Shown here piece after piece: positions 14,208 through 20,453 of a stretch of DNA of 20,453 nt; positions within the stretch are counted from its first letter, which is position 1, and the number at the start of each line of letters is the position of its first letter. The position numbers and the translations under genes are program-made. Source of the DNA: CF-161 sp035259145. Its GTDB lineage: Bacteria; Chloroflexota; Dormibacteria; Dormibacterales; Dormibacteraceae. The stretch spans positions 1 through 20,453 of the forward strand of contig DATFWQ010000227.1 of the NCBI GenBank assembly GCA_035259145.1. Direction: 5' to 3'. A model generated the notes under the pieces. The model saw only the letters and a list, made by a program, of their open reading frames with translations, had not been told where the DNA came from and searched no databases.

Positions 14208-15698
14208 ATGCCGCGCCGGATCCGGCGTGCCGCGCTTCCATACGTCGCCGCCCTTATCGGCGTCGCGGCCATCACAGCCCTCATCGGGCTGGTCCGGCCG
14301 TGGCTCGATCTCCCGAACCTGGCGGCGGCCTACCTGCTGCTGGTGCTCTGGCTCGGCGGGCGGTACGGCTGGCCTCCCGCCATCACGGCCGCCCTGCTTG
14401 CCTTCCTGGCCTACGACTGGTTCCTAGTGCCTCCCTTCGGCACGCTCTGGATCAGCGCACCCCGCGAGCTGCTCAACCTGGTGGTCCTGATCGTGGCCGC
14501 TCTGGCCGGTGGCCGGCTCGCAGCCTCGCTCGCTGCCCGCGAGGCCGGGGCGGCCGCGGAGGCTCAGGAGTCCGGGATCCTGTACGAACTCGCCATCGCC
14601 GCGCTTCGTGAGCCGGTGGGGACGGCCGCCCTCTCGCTGCTGTGCCAGCGGGCCACGACCGCCGGCGGTGTTGAGGCCATGACCCTGGTGGCGGCGGACG
14701 GCGCCGAGGTGGAGGTGGTCGCAGGGGCACCGCTCGCCCAAGGAGAGCTCGACCAGGCCCGAGACGTGCTCACCAGGCAGCAAGACCGCGGCGCGCACCT
14801 GCGGGAAGGAACTCTGGAGATCACCGGGCCCGTCTCAGGTCCGGCCTGGACAGCTTTCGTGGTCCTCAGCGGCGGGGTTGCCGTGCTCAGGCCACCCGAG
14901 CAACGGCTGAGCGCCGAGCGCAGGCGCCTGCTGGCTGCCCTCCTCGGCCTGGCCGGCCTCCTGCTCGACCGCCGCCGCGCAGCCGCGGTGACGGAGCGGG
15001 CCAGAGCACTGGAGGCCTCCGACCGGCTGAAGGCCGCGGTCCTGTCCTCCGTCTCACACGAGCTGAAGAGCCCTCTGGCCTCGCTCCGGGCAGGGCTCAC
15101 TACTCTCCTCATGCCCGAGGCCCGCCTCGTGTCCGACCAGAGAGAGCTGGTGGACGGGCTGGACCACCAGGCCGCTCGGCTCGACCGCCTCGTCGGTGAC
15201 CTGCTGACCATGTCCCGGCTTGAGGCTGGCCTGCCGCCTGAGCGAGGGCCGCAGGACCTGGAGGAGCTGGTCGGCGCCGTGCTCTTCAGCCTGCAACCGG
15301 CCCTGTCCCCGTTCGAGGTCAGGTCCAACCTAGAGGCCGGGCTGCCTCCAGTCCTCGCCGACGAGCTCCAGGTCGAGCGAGTGCTGACGAACCTGCTGGA
15401 GAACGCAATCGAGTGGACGCCTCCGGGGGCCACGATTACGATCGGAGCGCGTGCCTGCGGTGCAGCCGTGGAGACCTGGGTGGAGAACGAAGGTCCGCCG
15501 ATTCCGCCTGAGGACCTCCAGCAGATCTTCGACAAGTTCTGGACGAGACGCAAGGGCGGCTCCGGGCTGGGGCTGGCCATCTGCCGGCGCATCGTGGAAG
15601 CGCATGGCGGCACCATCCAGGCTGAGAGCACAGCGGCGGGAGCGCGCTTTCGCTTCCGGCTGCCGGCAGCCGATCAGCATGTCGAGGCGGGTACGTGA
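14208..15698 (+). CDS. KdpD-like sensor histidine kinase lacking the N-terminal KdpD/Usp domains
   Basis: 496 residues from ATG 14208 (507 if GTG 14175 is used). Residues ~9-105 form the DUF4118 membrane module of KdpD, with four short helices and the phrase AYDWFLVPPFGTLWI. A GAF-like region follows (~120-255), then the HisKA helix with H284 (SHELKSPL), N box N395/N399 and G2 box GGSGLGL (450-456). The usual G1 Asp is replaced: the stretch reads VENEGPPIP with N427 in its place; similar N variants exist in other kinases, so it may still be active. KdpD senses K+ or ionic strength through its N-terminal KdpD and Usp domains, which are absent here. The stop overlaps the KdpE-like gene as GTGA. 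No kdpFABC genes are seen nearby. Confidence 0.93.
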   Translation: MPRRIRRAALPYVAALIGVAAITALIGLVRPWLDLPNLAAAYLLLVLWLGGRYGWPPAITAALLAFLAYDWFLVPPFGTLWISAPRELLNLVVLIVAALAGGRLAASLAAREAGAAAEAQESGILYELAIAALREPVGTAALSLLCQRATTAGGVEAMTLVAADGAEVEVVAGAPLAQGELDQARDVLTRQQDRGAHLREGTLEITGPVSGPAWTAFVVLSGGVAVLRPPEQRLSAERRRLLAALLGLAGLLLDRRRAAAVTERARALEASDRLKAAVLSSVSHELKSPLASLRAGLTTLLMPEARLVSDQRELVDGLDHQAARLDRLVGDLLTMSRLEAGLPPERGPQDLEELVGAVLFSLQPALSPFEVRSNLEAGLPPVLADELQVERVLTNLLENAIEWTPPGATITIGARACGAAVETWVENEGPPIPPEDLQQIFDKFWTRRKGGSGLGLAICRRIVEAHGGTIQAESTAAGARFRFRLPAADQHVEAGT

Positions 15699-16378
15699 GC
15701 GGCCGCGTCCTGGTCGTCGACGACGAACCGGAGATCCGCCGCGCTCTGCGCACGGGCCTCGGCTATCACGACTTCGAGGTTCGGGCCGTGGAATCGGGCG
15801 AGGAGGCGCTGGAACAGGCGGCCGGCTGGCGGCCGGACGTGGTACTCCTGGACCTCGGGCTGCCGGTCATGGACGGGTTTGAGGTCCTGGCACGGCTTCG
15901 TTCGGGCGGCAGCCGCGCCGTGGTGATCGTCGTCAGCGTCATGCCGGACGAGCGCGACAAAGTCCGAGCCCTTGACCTGGGGGCGGACGACTACGTCGTC
16001 AAGCCGTTCGGCATGAACGAGCTGACCGCCAGGATCCGGGCCGTGCTGCGGCGCCAGGGGGCTGTCGTCGAGGGCGAGCCGGTGGTCCGAGCAGGTGACC
16101 TGGCGCTCGACCTGGGCCGGCGCCAGGTCAGTGTCGGCGACCGCCAGGTGCACCTCACGCCGACCGAGTACGAGGTGCTCCGCTACCTGGCGCTGCACGC
16201 GGGGAAGCCGGTCACGCACCGCACCCTTCTTCGTCAGGTTTGGGGTGAGCACGCCGTGGGAGACACGTACAACACGCGGTACGTCGTTGCCCAGATTCGG
16301 AAGAAGCTGGGCGACAACCCGGCTGAGCCCCGCTACATCGTCAGCGAGCCGGGAGTGGGCTACCGGCTGAACGCCTGA
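15695..16378 (+). CDS. KdpE-like OmpR-family response regulator
   Basis: 227 residues, close to KdpE length. The receiver has D9-D10, phospho-acceptor D53 (LLDLGLP), S81 in the Thr/Ser position and K103 (YVVKPFG). The DNA-binding domain (~130-226) carries LTPTEYEVLRYLALHAGKPVTH and ends with PGVGYRLN. GTG 15695 overlaps the kinase stop by 4 bases, so the two are translationally coupled and form a pair. In classical systems KdpE turns on the kdp K+ pump; here the nearest transporter is the divergent APC permease, a plausible target. Its 3' end overlaps the small minus-strand gene at 16360 by 19 bp. Confidence 0.96.
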   Translation: MSGRVLVVDDEPEIRRALRTGLGYHDFEVRAVESGEEALEQAAGWRPDVVLLDLGLPVMDGFEVLARLRSGGSRAVVIVVSVMPDERDKVRALDLGADDYVVKPFGMNELTARIRAVLRRQGAVVEGEPVVRAGDLALDLGRRQVSVGDRQVHLTPTEYEVLRYLALHAGKPVTHRTLLRQVWGEHAVGDTYNTRYVVAQIRKKLGDNPAEPRYIVSEPGVGYRLNA

Positions 16379-16686
16379 TCGATGACCCGCGGTCGCGCCA
16401 GCGACCGGCGGGCGGCGGCGACCTGGCACCGGAGGTCTTCCAGCACGCGCCGCCGGAACGGGTCTTCGAGCCCGACCTCGAGCGCGGCGGCCACGTAGAG
16501 CTCGGCCCGCTCCAGCTGCTGGATCGCCGCATCGAGCCTGGCGAGCTCGTCTTCTCCGCGCGCCACATCTGGAGAGCGGAATCCACCCTCCACGACCGGA
16601 GCGTAGGCACGGTCATTGGCCGGCCCCCGCACACCGCGCTGGGACGGGCGCCCGCGGAGTCGCATGAAGCCGAGCCTAGGCGGCAC
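16360..16686 (-). CDS. Hypothetical protein, small and helical
   Basis: 108 residues from GTG 16686, or 101 from ATG 16665; neither has a clear SD. I do not recognise a family. The N-terminal third is Arg/Gly/Pro-rich; residues ~45-100 look like one or two long amphipathic helices (DELARLDAAIQQLERAELY, then RRRVLEDLRCQVAAARRSLA), perhaps a coiled coil. Third codon positions are strongly G/C, as in neighbouring genes, which supports real coding; the overlapping 158-aa frame here lacks that pattern. It converges with the KdpE-like gene and overlaps its end by 19 bp. Confidence 0.55.
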   Translation of the reverse strand: MPPRLGFMRLRGRPSQRGVRGPANDRAYAPVVEGGFRSPDVARGEDELARLDAAIQQLERAELYVAAALEVGLEDPFRRRVLEDLRCQVAAARRSLARPRVIDQAFSR

Positions 16687-16889
16687 GGTGTGAGGAATCC
16701 GTTGGTACAGGACGCCTGTGCGTATGGATCTCGAATGGGCGTGGGCTCAAGGACCGCCTTCCGCCAGCAGGCCGCCCGGAGGCCCGTAAGGGCCGGGTGC
16801 TGAGCTCTGCGGTCCACCTGTGTGATGCAGCCGAGCCGTCGGCGGATTGTTGGTGTCGATCACACAAGCGGCGCGGAAGCGGCTGCAGC

Positions 16890-16895
16890 TAACTT
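16890..16895 (+). promoter_or_regulatory. Possible -10 element deciding the PucR-type regulator start
   Basis: TAACTT lies 7 nt before GTG 16903. Codons upstream of 16903 have mixed third positions, and those after it are nearly all G/C, so transcription and translation may both begin here. No -35 box or SD is evident. Confidence 0.35.
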
Positions 16896-16902
16896 TGTGG
16901 GT

Positions 16903-18678
16903 GTGCAGGTGCAGACGTCACGAGGCCGCGACCTCCGTCTCGCCGTCCGGGAGCTGGAGTTCCTTCAGCGCCTCTCTCAGTCGGCGGCCGCGACCATGGA
17001 CGCGGACGAGCTGCTCGAGCTCATCATCCGCGAGACCACCTCGGCGATCGGCACCGACGTGTGCTCGCTGTACCTCGCCAACCCCGGCGGTCGCGACCTC
17101 ACGCTGACCGCCACCAACGGCCTCAACGAGAGGATGGTTGGCAAGGTCGTGATGACGCTCGGCGAGGGCGTCACCGGATGGGTGGCCGAAACCCGCCAGC
17201 CGATGAAGGTTTCCGACGTCTCCCTGGAGCCCCACTGGAAGTGGGTGCCGGGCCTCGATGAGCAGCGCTTCACGTCGATGCTCTCCGTCCCCATCGAATC
17301 CGGCCCACGGCTGGTGGGGGTGCTCAACGTCCAGTCCACCGAGCATCGCGAGTTCACGCAGGAGGACGTGGACTTCCTTCGCGCCATCGCCGGCCAGGTG
17401 GCCGGGATACTGGAGCGGAGCGAGATGCAGCGCCGTCAGGAGGCGCAGCTGGCCGAGATCCAGCGCTCGCACGCCATCCATGAGCGATTCACCCGGTTGT
17501 CGCTGGAGGGCGCCGGCATCCAGGCGATCCTCGACGCCGTGGGGACACTCGCCGGTGGTCCGGCAGCGCTCTACTCTCCGGACGGCTTCCGCATCCGGGG
17601 GATGGGGGAGACCGCCGAGCGCCTGCCCCCGCGCATCCATCTCCCGCCCGCGGTCCTCAGCATGGGTGCCCGGGAGGTGCGGGCGCGGGCGGGGAGACCC
17701 GCCCGGCCGTACGACCTGGTGCCGGTTCGCGCGGGCGCCGACCTCCTGGGGGTGCTGGCAGTCGCCGTTGGCATGGAGCAGGGCGAGGAGGATGGACGCC
17801 GGCGTGCCCTGGAGCACGGCTCGACGGTGCTCGCGGTAGAGCTCTCAAAGGAACGTGCGGCTGCCGAGGTCGAGCGGCGCCTGCGGGGTGACCTTGTCGA
17901 AGAGGTGCTGGCGGGGGGCCTCGACGCTGAGGAGGCCGAGCGCCTGGCGCGGCAGGCGGAGCGGTTGGGCCACCGGCTCCCGCACAGGGCGTGGACGCTG
18001 GTTCTGGAGCCGGACGACGAAAGCTCCGAGGCGGAGATGGCGAGCGCCGGCCGCCAGGACCGGCTGGACATCGTGCTCGGAGAGCTGGTCGGTCGCCAGG
18101 TGCCCGGGGCACTGACGGTCGTCCGCTCGGCCAGCGCGGTGGTGCTGGTGCCGGAAGAGGCCGCACCCGACCTTGCCGGGGCAGAGCGGCTGGCGTCGCT
18201 CCTGATGGCGGTGGCCGAGCCTGTGCTGCGTCCCGCGACCGCTTCTGTCGGCATCGGCAACCTCGCCCAGTCGGTCGGGGAGCTGGCACGGTCCCACGTC
18301 GAGGCCAGGCAGGCGCTGCGCCTGTCACGACGCGCTGGAGCGCGCGGGCGCGTCACCTCTTATCGGGCGCTTGGCGCGTTCAGGTTGCTGCTCGACGTCC
18401 AGTCGCCTGAGGCGCTCCGTGCCTTCGTGGTCGAGGTCCTGGGCCCGCTGCTCAAGTACGCCGAGTCGCGGGAGACGCCGCTGCTGGAGACGCTGGAGGC
18501 GCTGGCTGGAGCCCGCTGGGTGCGCCGAGCGGCGGCGCGCACGCTCGGCATCCACATCAACTCGATGAGCTACCGGATCGAGCGCATAGAGGCGCTCACC
18601 GGGCTGTCACTGGACGACCCCGAGACCAGGGTGGCCATCGCGATCGCAGTTCGGGCGCGGGCAATGCTGGGACTGTAG
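16903..18678 (+). CDS. GAF-domain PucR/CdaR-type transcriptional regulator
   Basis: 591 residues. An N-terminal GAF domain (~18-170) has typical text such as GEGVTGWVAETRQP and SVPI...GVLNVQS, for binding a small ligand. A short linker helix follows (~175-200), then a second sensory-looking region (~205-320), a CdaR GGDEF-like region (~330-490), and the PucR C-terminal helix-turn-helix (~530-591, with RRAAARTLGIHINSMSYRIERIE). Such proteins switch catabolic or stress genes in response to a metabolite. I start it at GTG 16903; GTG 16822 and ATG 16825 are longer options but without an SD and with poor codon bias. The target is unknown. The next gene begins 12 bp after its stop and may be co-transcribed. 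Confidence 0.88.
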   Translation: MQVQTSRGRDLRLAVRELEFLQRLSQSAAATMDADELLELIIRETTSAIGTDVCSLYLANPGGRDLTLTATNGLNERMVGKVVMTLGEGVTGWVAETRQPMKVSDVSLEPHWKWVPGLDEQRFTSMLSVPIESGPRLVGVLNVQSTEHREFTQEDVDFLRAIAGQVAGILERSEMQRRQEAQLAEIQRSHAIHERFTRLSLEGAGIQAILDAVGTLAGGPAALYSPDGFRIRGMGETAERLPPRIHLPPAVLSMGAREVRARAGRPARPYDLVPVRAGADLLGVLAVAVGMEQGEEDGRRRALEHGSTVLAVELSKERAAAEVERRLRGDLVEEVLAGGLDAEEAERLARQAERLGHRLPHRAWTLVLEPDDESSEAEMASAGRQDRLDIVLGELVGRQVPGALTVVRSASAVVLVPEEAAPDLAGAERLASLLMAVAEPVLRPATASVGIGNLAQSVGELARSHVEARQALRLSRRAGARGRVTSYRALGAFRLLLDVQSPEALRAFVVEVLGPLLKYAESRETPLLETLEALAGARWVRRAAARTLGIHINSMSYRIERIEALTGLSLDDPETRVAIAIAVRARAMLGL

Positions 18679-18690
18679 TGTTGCCACGGA

Positions 18691-19215
18691 TTGAAGTTCT
18701 TTCTGTTCGGCAGCCTGCGCAGCCAGAAGCGGCGGGCGCGTGACGTAGACCTGGTCGTCGACCTCGGAGACGGGGAAACGGTGGACCAGGCGATGGTGGC
18801 CGTGGCCGCCATCGCGCCGCGTGTACGCAAGCCGATCGAGCTGTGGCTCTCGAGCAGTGAGTCGGAGCCCAACATGGCCGGCAACTACGATCACGCGAGC
18901 GGCCGCTGGGCATTCTGGCGCCGTCCCGGCCTGCCCGGTTTCTTCCGGGGGCTGGAGCCTGTGACGCTCGATGGCGTGGTGCGGCTGGCGCTGGCGGTGG
19001 GGCCGTACGGGCCCATCCGCCGAGGTGGCAGCCCGGAGGCTGCCGGGCCGGCGTGCACGGTCAGCCGGTCGGTTGACGGTTGGGAGTTCGAGCTGGATGG
19101 CGAGAAGTCCGGCCCCTTCGTGGGGCCGCTGGAGGCTGCCGCCGCCGCCGAGGCGGCGGCCAAGGCCAGGGGAGACCTGACCCCGCCGCAGGTGCTCTGG
19201 TTCCGCCTGGCATAG
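18691..19215 (+). CDS. Unknown protein with an N-terminal nucleotidyltransferase-like motif
   Basis: 174 residues from TTG 18691. The start reads KFFLFGSLRSQKRRARDVDLVV: G7-S8 then D18-V19-D20, which fits the hG[GS]-x9-Dh[DE]h pattern of the polymerase-beta-type nucleotidyltransferase fold. A strand with E51 (PIELWL) could hold the third acidic residue. The helix that normally comes before the motif is missing. From ~65 on (WAFWRRPGLPGFFRGLEPV, then a Gly/Pro/Ala-rich part) I know no family. ATG 18874 has a GGAG with ideal spacing (18864-18867), so the true product could be only the last 113 residues; but the 61 codons before it have good G/C third positions and look coding. The gene follows the PucR-type regulator closely. 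Confidence 0.5.
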   Translation: MKFFLFGSLRSQKRRARDVDLVVDLGDGETVDQAMVAVAAIAPRVRKPIELWLSSSESEPNMAGNYDHASGRWAFWRRPGLPGFFRGLEPVTLDGVVRLALAVGPYGPIRRGGSPEAAGPACTVSRSVDGWEFELDGEKSGPFVGPLEAAAAAEAAAKARGDLTPPQVLWFRLA

Positions 19216-19245
19216 CCAGGGGCGACCGCGCCAGCCCTCTTGACA

Positions 19246-19257
19246 GGCCGCACGGCC
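19246..19257. terminator. Weak hairpin between convergent genes
   Basis: GGCCG-CA-CGGCC followed by GTTCT lies between the stops of the gene at 18691 and the DUF559 gene. With a GGCC stem and GCAC loop it could form a small hairpin, but there is no real T-tract. It is offered only as a candidate. Confidence 0.2.
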
Positions 19258-19264
19258 GTTCTAC

Positions 19265-20188
19265 CTATCCGCGCGCCGCGAGAGGTCCTACTGCCGGCAC
19301 TCCGCCCTCGTTGAGGGCTGCGCGCACCTGGGCAATTATTTGGTGGGGGTGGCTGTAGACGTCGGCGGCGGTGAAACGGAGGAGCCGGCATCCGGCATTC
19401 AGCAAGCGGTTCTGCCGGCGATTGTCCTCAACCAGGCTATCGCGATGGGTGCCGCCATCGAACTCAAGGCCGATCCGATGGGCTCGGTAGTACAGGTCGG
19501 GCCGGCCGATGAAGCGGCCCCGGGCGTCGTAAAGCGGGACCTGTACCTCGGGACCTGGGAGCCCCGCCAGGACCAGGAGCATGCGTAGCCGTGACTCCAT
19601 GGGCGACTCGGCCGCAGGGTCGGCCAGCTCGGTAGCCCGTCGAGCCTGAGCGATCCCCCGGCACGGGGCGTTTGCTGCCACGTAGCGGCGAAGATCCCCC
19701 AGGGCGACGAGTCTCTGATGCAGCGCCAAATCGACGGCTACAACCGCCTCAATGAGAGGCAGCCGGCGGCTCAGGTCGAACACGGTGCGGAGCGGGGACG
19801 TGACGGGGAGGCCCTTGAGGACTATCACGTCCGCCTCCGCGAGGGTGCATCGGCGTATGCATACGCCTGCCCGGGCCGACACGCGACACGTGTGAGGTAC
19901 CGTGACTTCGACCGGATCACACGGTGGAAGATCGAGGCGGTGGAGCCACGCGGCGGTCCGGTCGGAGAATGCAGCGCCCGCCGGGAGGCGGCGGCCGACC
20001 GCAGCGAGGACGACCGCAGGGGCCTCCGCCACCCCTGCCCAGGCATAGAGGCCGGGGGAGATGCGCCGCCAGCTCCTACCGCGCAGCTGCTTTCGCGTCA
20101 GCCCGTTTTGCAGGGCCTCGGCCACTGTGAATGGACTGTGCTTGAGCTCGGGTGGGACGACGGGGTGCCTCGACATCAGGAAGACCAT
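19265..20188 (-). CDS. DUF559 (PD-(D/E)xK, Vsr-like) protein with AbiEi-antitoxin-like N-terminus
   Basis: 307 residues. Residues ~15-55 (FTVAEALQNGLTRKQLRGRSWRRISPGLYAW) look like the winged-helix N-terminal domain of AbiEi-type antitoxins. The C-terminal part (~195-292) is DUF559: E198, D231 in GRPDLYY, and E242/D244 in LEFDGGTH, then a conserved HPHQIIAQV end. The D...ExD set is what a PD-(D/E)xK nuclease needs, so activity on DNA is possible. Stand-alone members are common in actinobacterial-type genomes, and their function is not established. ATG 20188 has GAGGG 7 nt upstream. The C-terminal tail EGGVPAVGPLA is encoded by a repeat that recurs after the oxidase gene (20280). No AbiEii toxin is next to it. 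Confidence 0.85.
   Translation of the reverse strand: MVFLMSRHPVVPPELKHSPFTVAEALQNGLTRKQLRGRSWRRISPGLYAWAGVAEAPAVVLAAVGRRLPAGAAFSDRTAAWLHRLDLPPCDPVEVTVPHTCRVSARAGVCIRRCTLAEADVIVLKGLPVTSPLRTVFDLSRRLPLIEAVVAVDLALHQRLVALGDLRRYVAANAPCRGIAQARRATELADPAAESPMESRLRMLLVLAGLPGPEVQVPLYDARGRFIGRPDLYYRAHRIGLEFDGGTHRDSLVEDNRRQNRLLNAGCRLLRFTAADVYSHPHQIIAQVRAALNEGGVPAVGPLAARG
19283..19311. repeat. 3'-end repeat, left copy (inside the DUF559 gene end)
   Basis: 29 bp, 26 identical to 20280-20308. It begins AGGTCC, has the core GCCGGCACTC, and ends GCCCTCGT. A hairpin GCCCTC-GTT-GAGGGC (19304-19318) overlaps it. It encodes the last residues of the DUF559 protein on the minus strand. Confidence 0.7.
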
Positions 20189-20237
20189 GCAGAAGCCCTC
20201 GCCGAGTGTCCACCCCGCCCGTTAAGAAGCTGCCAAC

Positions 20238-20257
20238 AGGGCCAAGTGCCGGCAGTG
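20238..20257. repeat. Diverged half-copy of the 3'-end repeat
   Basis: AGGGCCAAGTGCCGGCAGTG matches the first 20 bases of the 20280 copy at 15 positions in the same orientation. AGTGCCGGCAGT (20245-20256) is also a perfect inverse of ACTGCCGGCACT at 19290-19301. Confidence 0.5.
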
Positions 20258-20279
20258 CGACCAATCCAGCTCCGTGGAT

Positions 20280-20308
20280 AGGTCCAACCGCCGGCACTCG
20301 GCCCTCGT
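20280..20308. repeat. 3'-end repeat, right copy (just after the oxidase stop)
   Basis: It is the second full copy of the 29-bp element, 3 mismatches from the left copy. On the minus strand it can be read as EGRVPAVGP, close to the DUF559 tail EGGVPAVGP, so it may be a remnant of another such gene end or a mobile palindromic element. Confidence 0.7.
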
Positions 20309-20313
20309 GGGCC
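20300..20313 (-). terminator. Hairpin directly after the multicopper oxidase stop
   Basis: GGCCC-TCGT-GGGCC, a 5-bp stem that starts 1 nt after the oxidase TAG (20315-20317) on the minus strand. It has no T-tract. It overlaps the right repeat copy, and the left copy carries a similar hairpin at the same place. Confidence 0.3.
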
Positions 20314-20314
20314 G

Positions 20315-20453
20315 CTACTCGGGGACGTTGCCCGAGCGGCTGCCCATCTCGTAGGGGCTCGATATACCTGCGTAGTTGACGGTCATGCTCATGCCGAAGG
20401 AGGCGTGGAGCAGGACGTGGCAGTGCAGCATCCAGATGCCGGGATTGTCAGCG
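20315..20453 (-). CDS. Multicopper oxidase, C-terminal end (rest outside window)
   Basis: The last 45 codons of a minus-strand gene that runs off the right edge. The stop is TAG at 20315-20317. The visible part reads ADNPGIWMLHCHVLLHASFGM and then a short tail ending GSRSGNVPE. HCH-x3-H-x4-M is the C-terminal copper signature of multicopper oxidases: the His-Cys-His links the type 1 and type 3 copper sites, the next His and the Met complete type 1. These enzymes oxidise phenols, metal ions or similar substrates outside the cytoplasm while reducing O2 to water; some two-domain nitrite reductases have related motifs. The N-terminal part is needed to choose. Confidence 0.88.
   Translation of the reverse strand, partial: ADNPGIWMLHCHVLLHASFGMSMTVNYAGISSPYEMGSRSGNVPE

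Noticed and set aside
14564..15631. 355-aa minus-strand frame across the KdpD-like gene
   Set aside because: Ser/Arg/Pro-rich antisense shadow; the plus-strand kinase has all domains and motifs.
16341..16817. 158-aa minus-strand frame overlapping the hypothetical gene at 16360
   Set aside because: The 16360-16686 frame has the expected G/C third-position bias and helical pattern; this one is Arg/Ser-rich.
17571..18356. 261-aa minus-strand frame across the PucR-type gene
   Set aside because: Composition is typical of an antisense shadow in high-GC DNA; no motifs.
19240..19268. TTGACA followed after 17 bp by ACCTAT, antisense to the DUF559 gene
   Set aside because: The -35 box is perfect but the -10 is poor, and it would only drive antisense transcription; chance is likely.
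19718..20281. 187-aa plus-strand frame across the DUF559 gene
   Set aside because: Antisense shadow; DUF559 motifs are clear on the minus strand.

Overview
This 20.5 kb window comes from a high-GC bacterial chromosome with dense gene packing, frequent GTG/TTG starts and GTGA stop/start overlaps. The gene mix suggests an uncultured soil bacterium of the Terrabacteria type (Dormibacterota, Chloroflexota or Actinomycetota-like): two APC permeases, a DUF4118 sensor kinase, a GAF-PucR regulator, an S53 peptidase, YceI, and a DUF559 protein with an AbiEi-like N-terminus. That placement is inference from protein style; there is no rRNA or other marker gene. I saw no tRNA, rRNA, CRISPR array or transposase.

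Layout. 2-2061 (+): the end of an APC amino-acid permease, a UspA protein and an agmatinase/arginase-family hydrolase, which looks like uptake and breakdown of an amino acid or guanidino compound. 2108-5172: a crotonase-fold enzyme (+), a front-end-type fatty acid desaturase (-) and an NADPH:quinone reductase-like enzyme (-), which are lipid and redox genes. 5173-5623 is not ordinary spacer. It holds a GTCACG-N8-CGTGAC palindrome, the well-preserved start of a ferredoxin gene that breaks by frameshift, and a cluster of C/G-rich hairpin repeats where the rest of that gene should be.

5624-9374 (+): an OmpR-type response regulator and its sensor kinase, a possible 47-aa membrane peptide, an exported YceI-domain protein, and an intradiol-dioxygenase-like lipoprotein that overlaps it by 4 bp. 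9414-12258: a secreted S53 (sedolisin) peptidase (-), head-to-head with a Tat-exported ferritin-like protein (+). Most of 7993-12258 therefore encodes proteins that act outside the cytoplasm, beside a two-component system that may sense envelope conditions.

12280-16378: a second, complete APC permease (-), divergent from a KdpD-like kinase that lacks the usual N-terminal KdpD and Usp domains, and a KdpE-like regulator. 16360-19215: a small hypothetical protein, a GAF-PucR regulator, and an unknown protein that starts at a nucleotidyltransferase-like motif. 19265-20453 (-): a DUF559 nuclease-like protein and the C-terminus of a multicopper oxidase; copies of a short repeat lie at the 3' ends of both.

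Several starts (2108, 14208, 16903) have a TANNNT-like or ACAAT hexamer 6-7 nt upstream and no convincing Shine-Dalgarno, which suggests leaderless transcripts alongside SD-led genes. The best leads are the broken ferredoxin plus hairpin repeats, the exported redox-type cluster, the motif-bearing unknown protein at 18691, and the 3'-end repeat family near the right edge.
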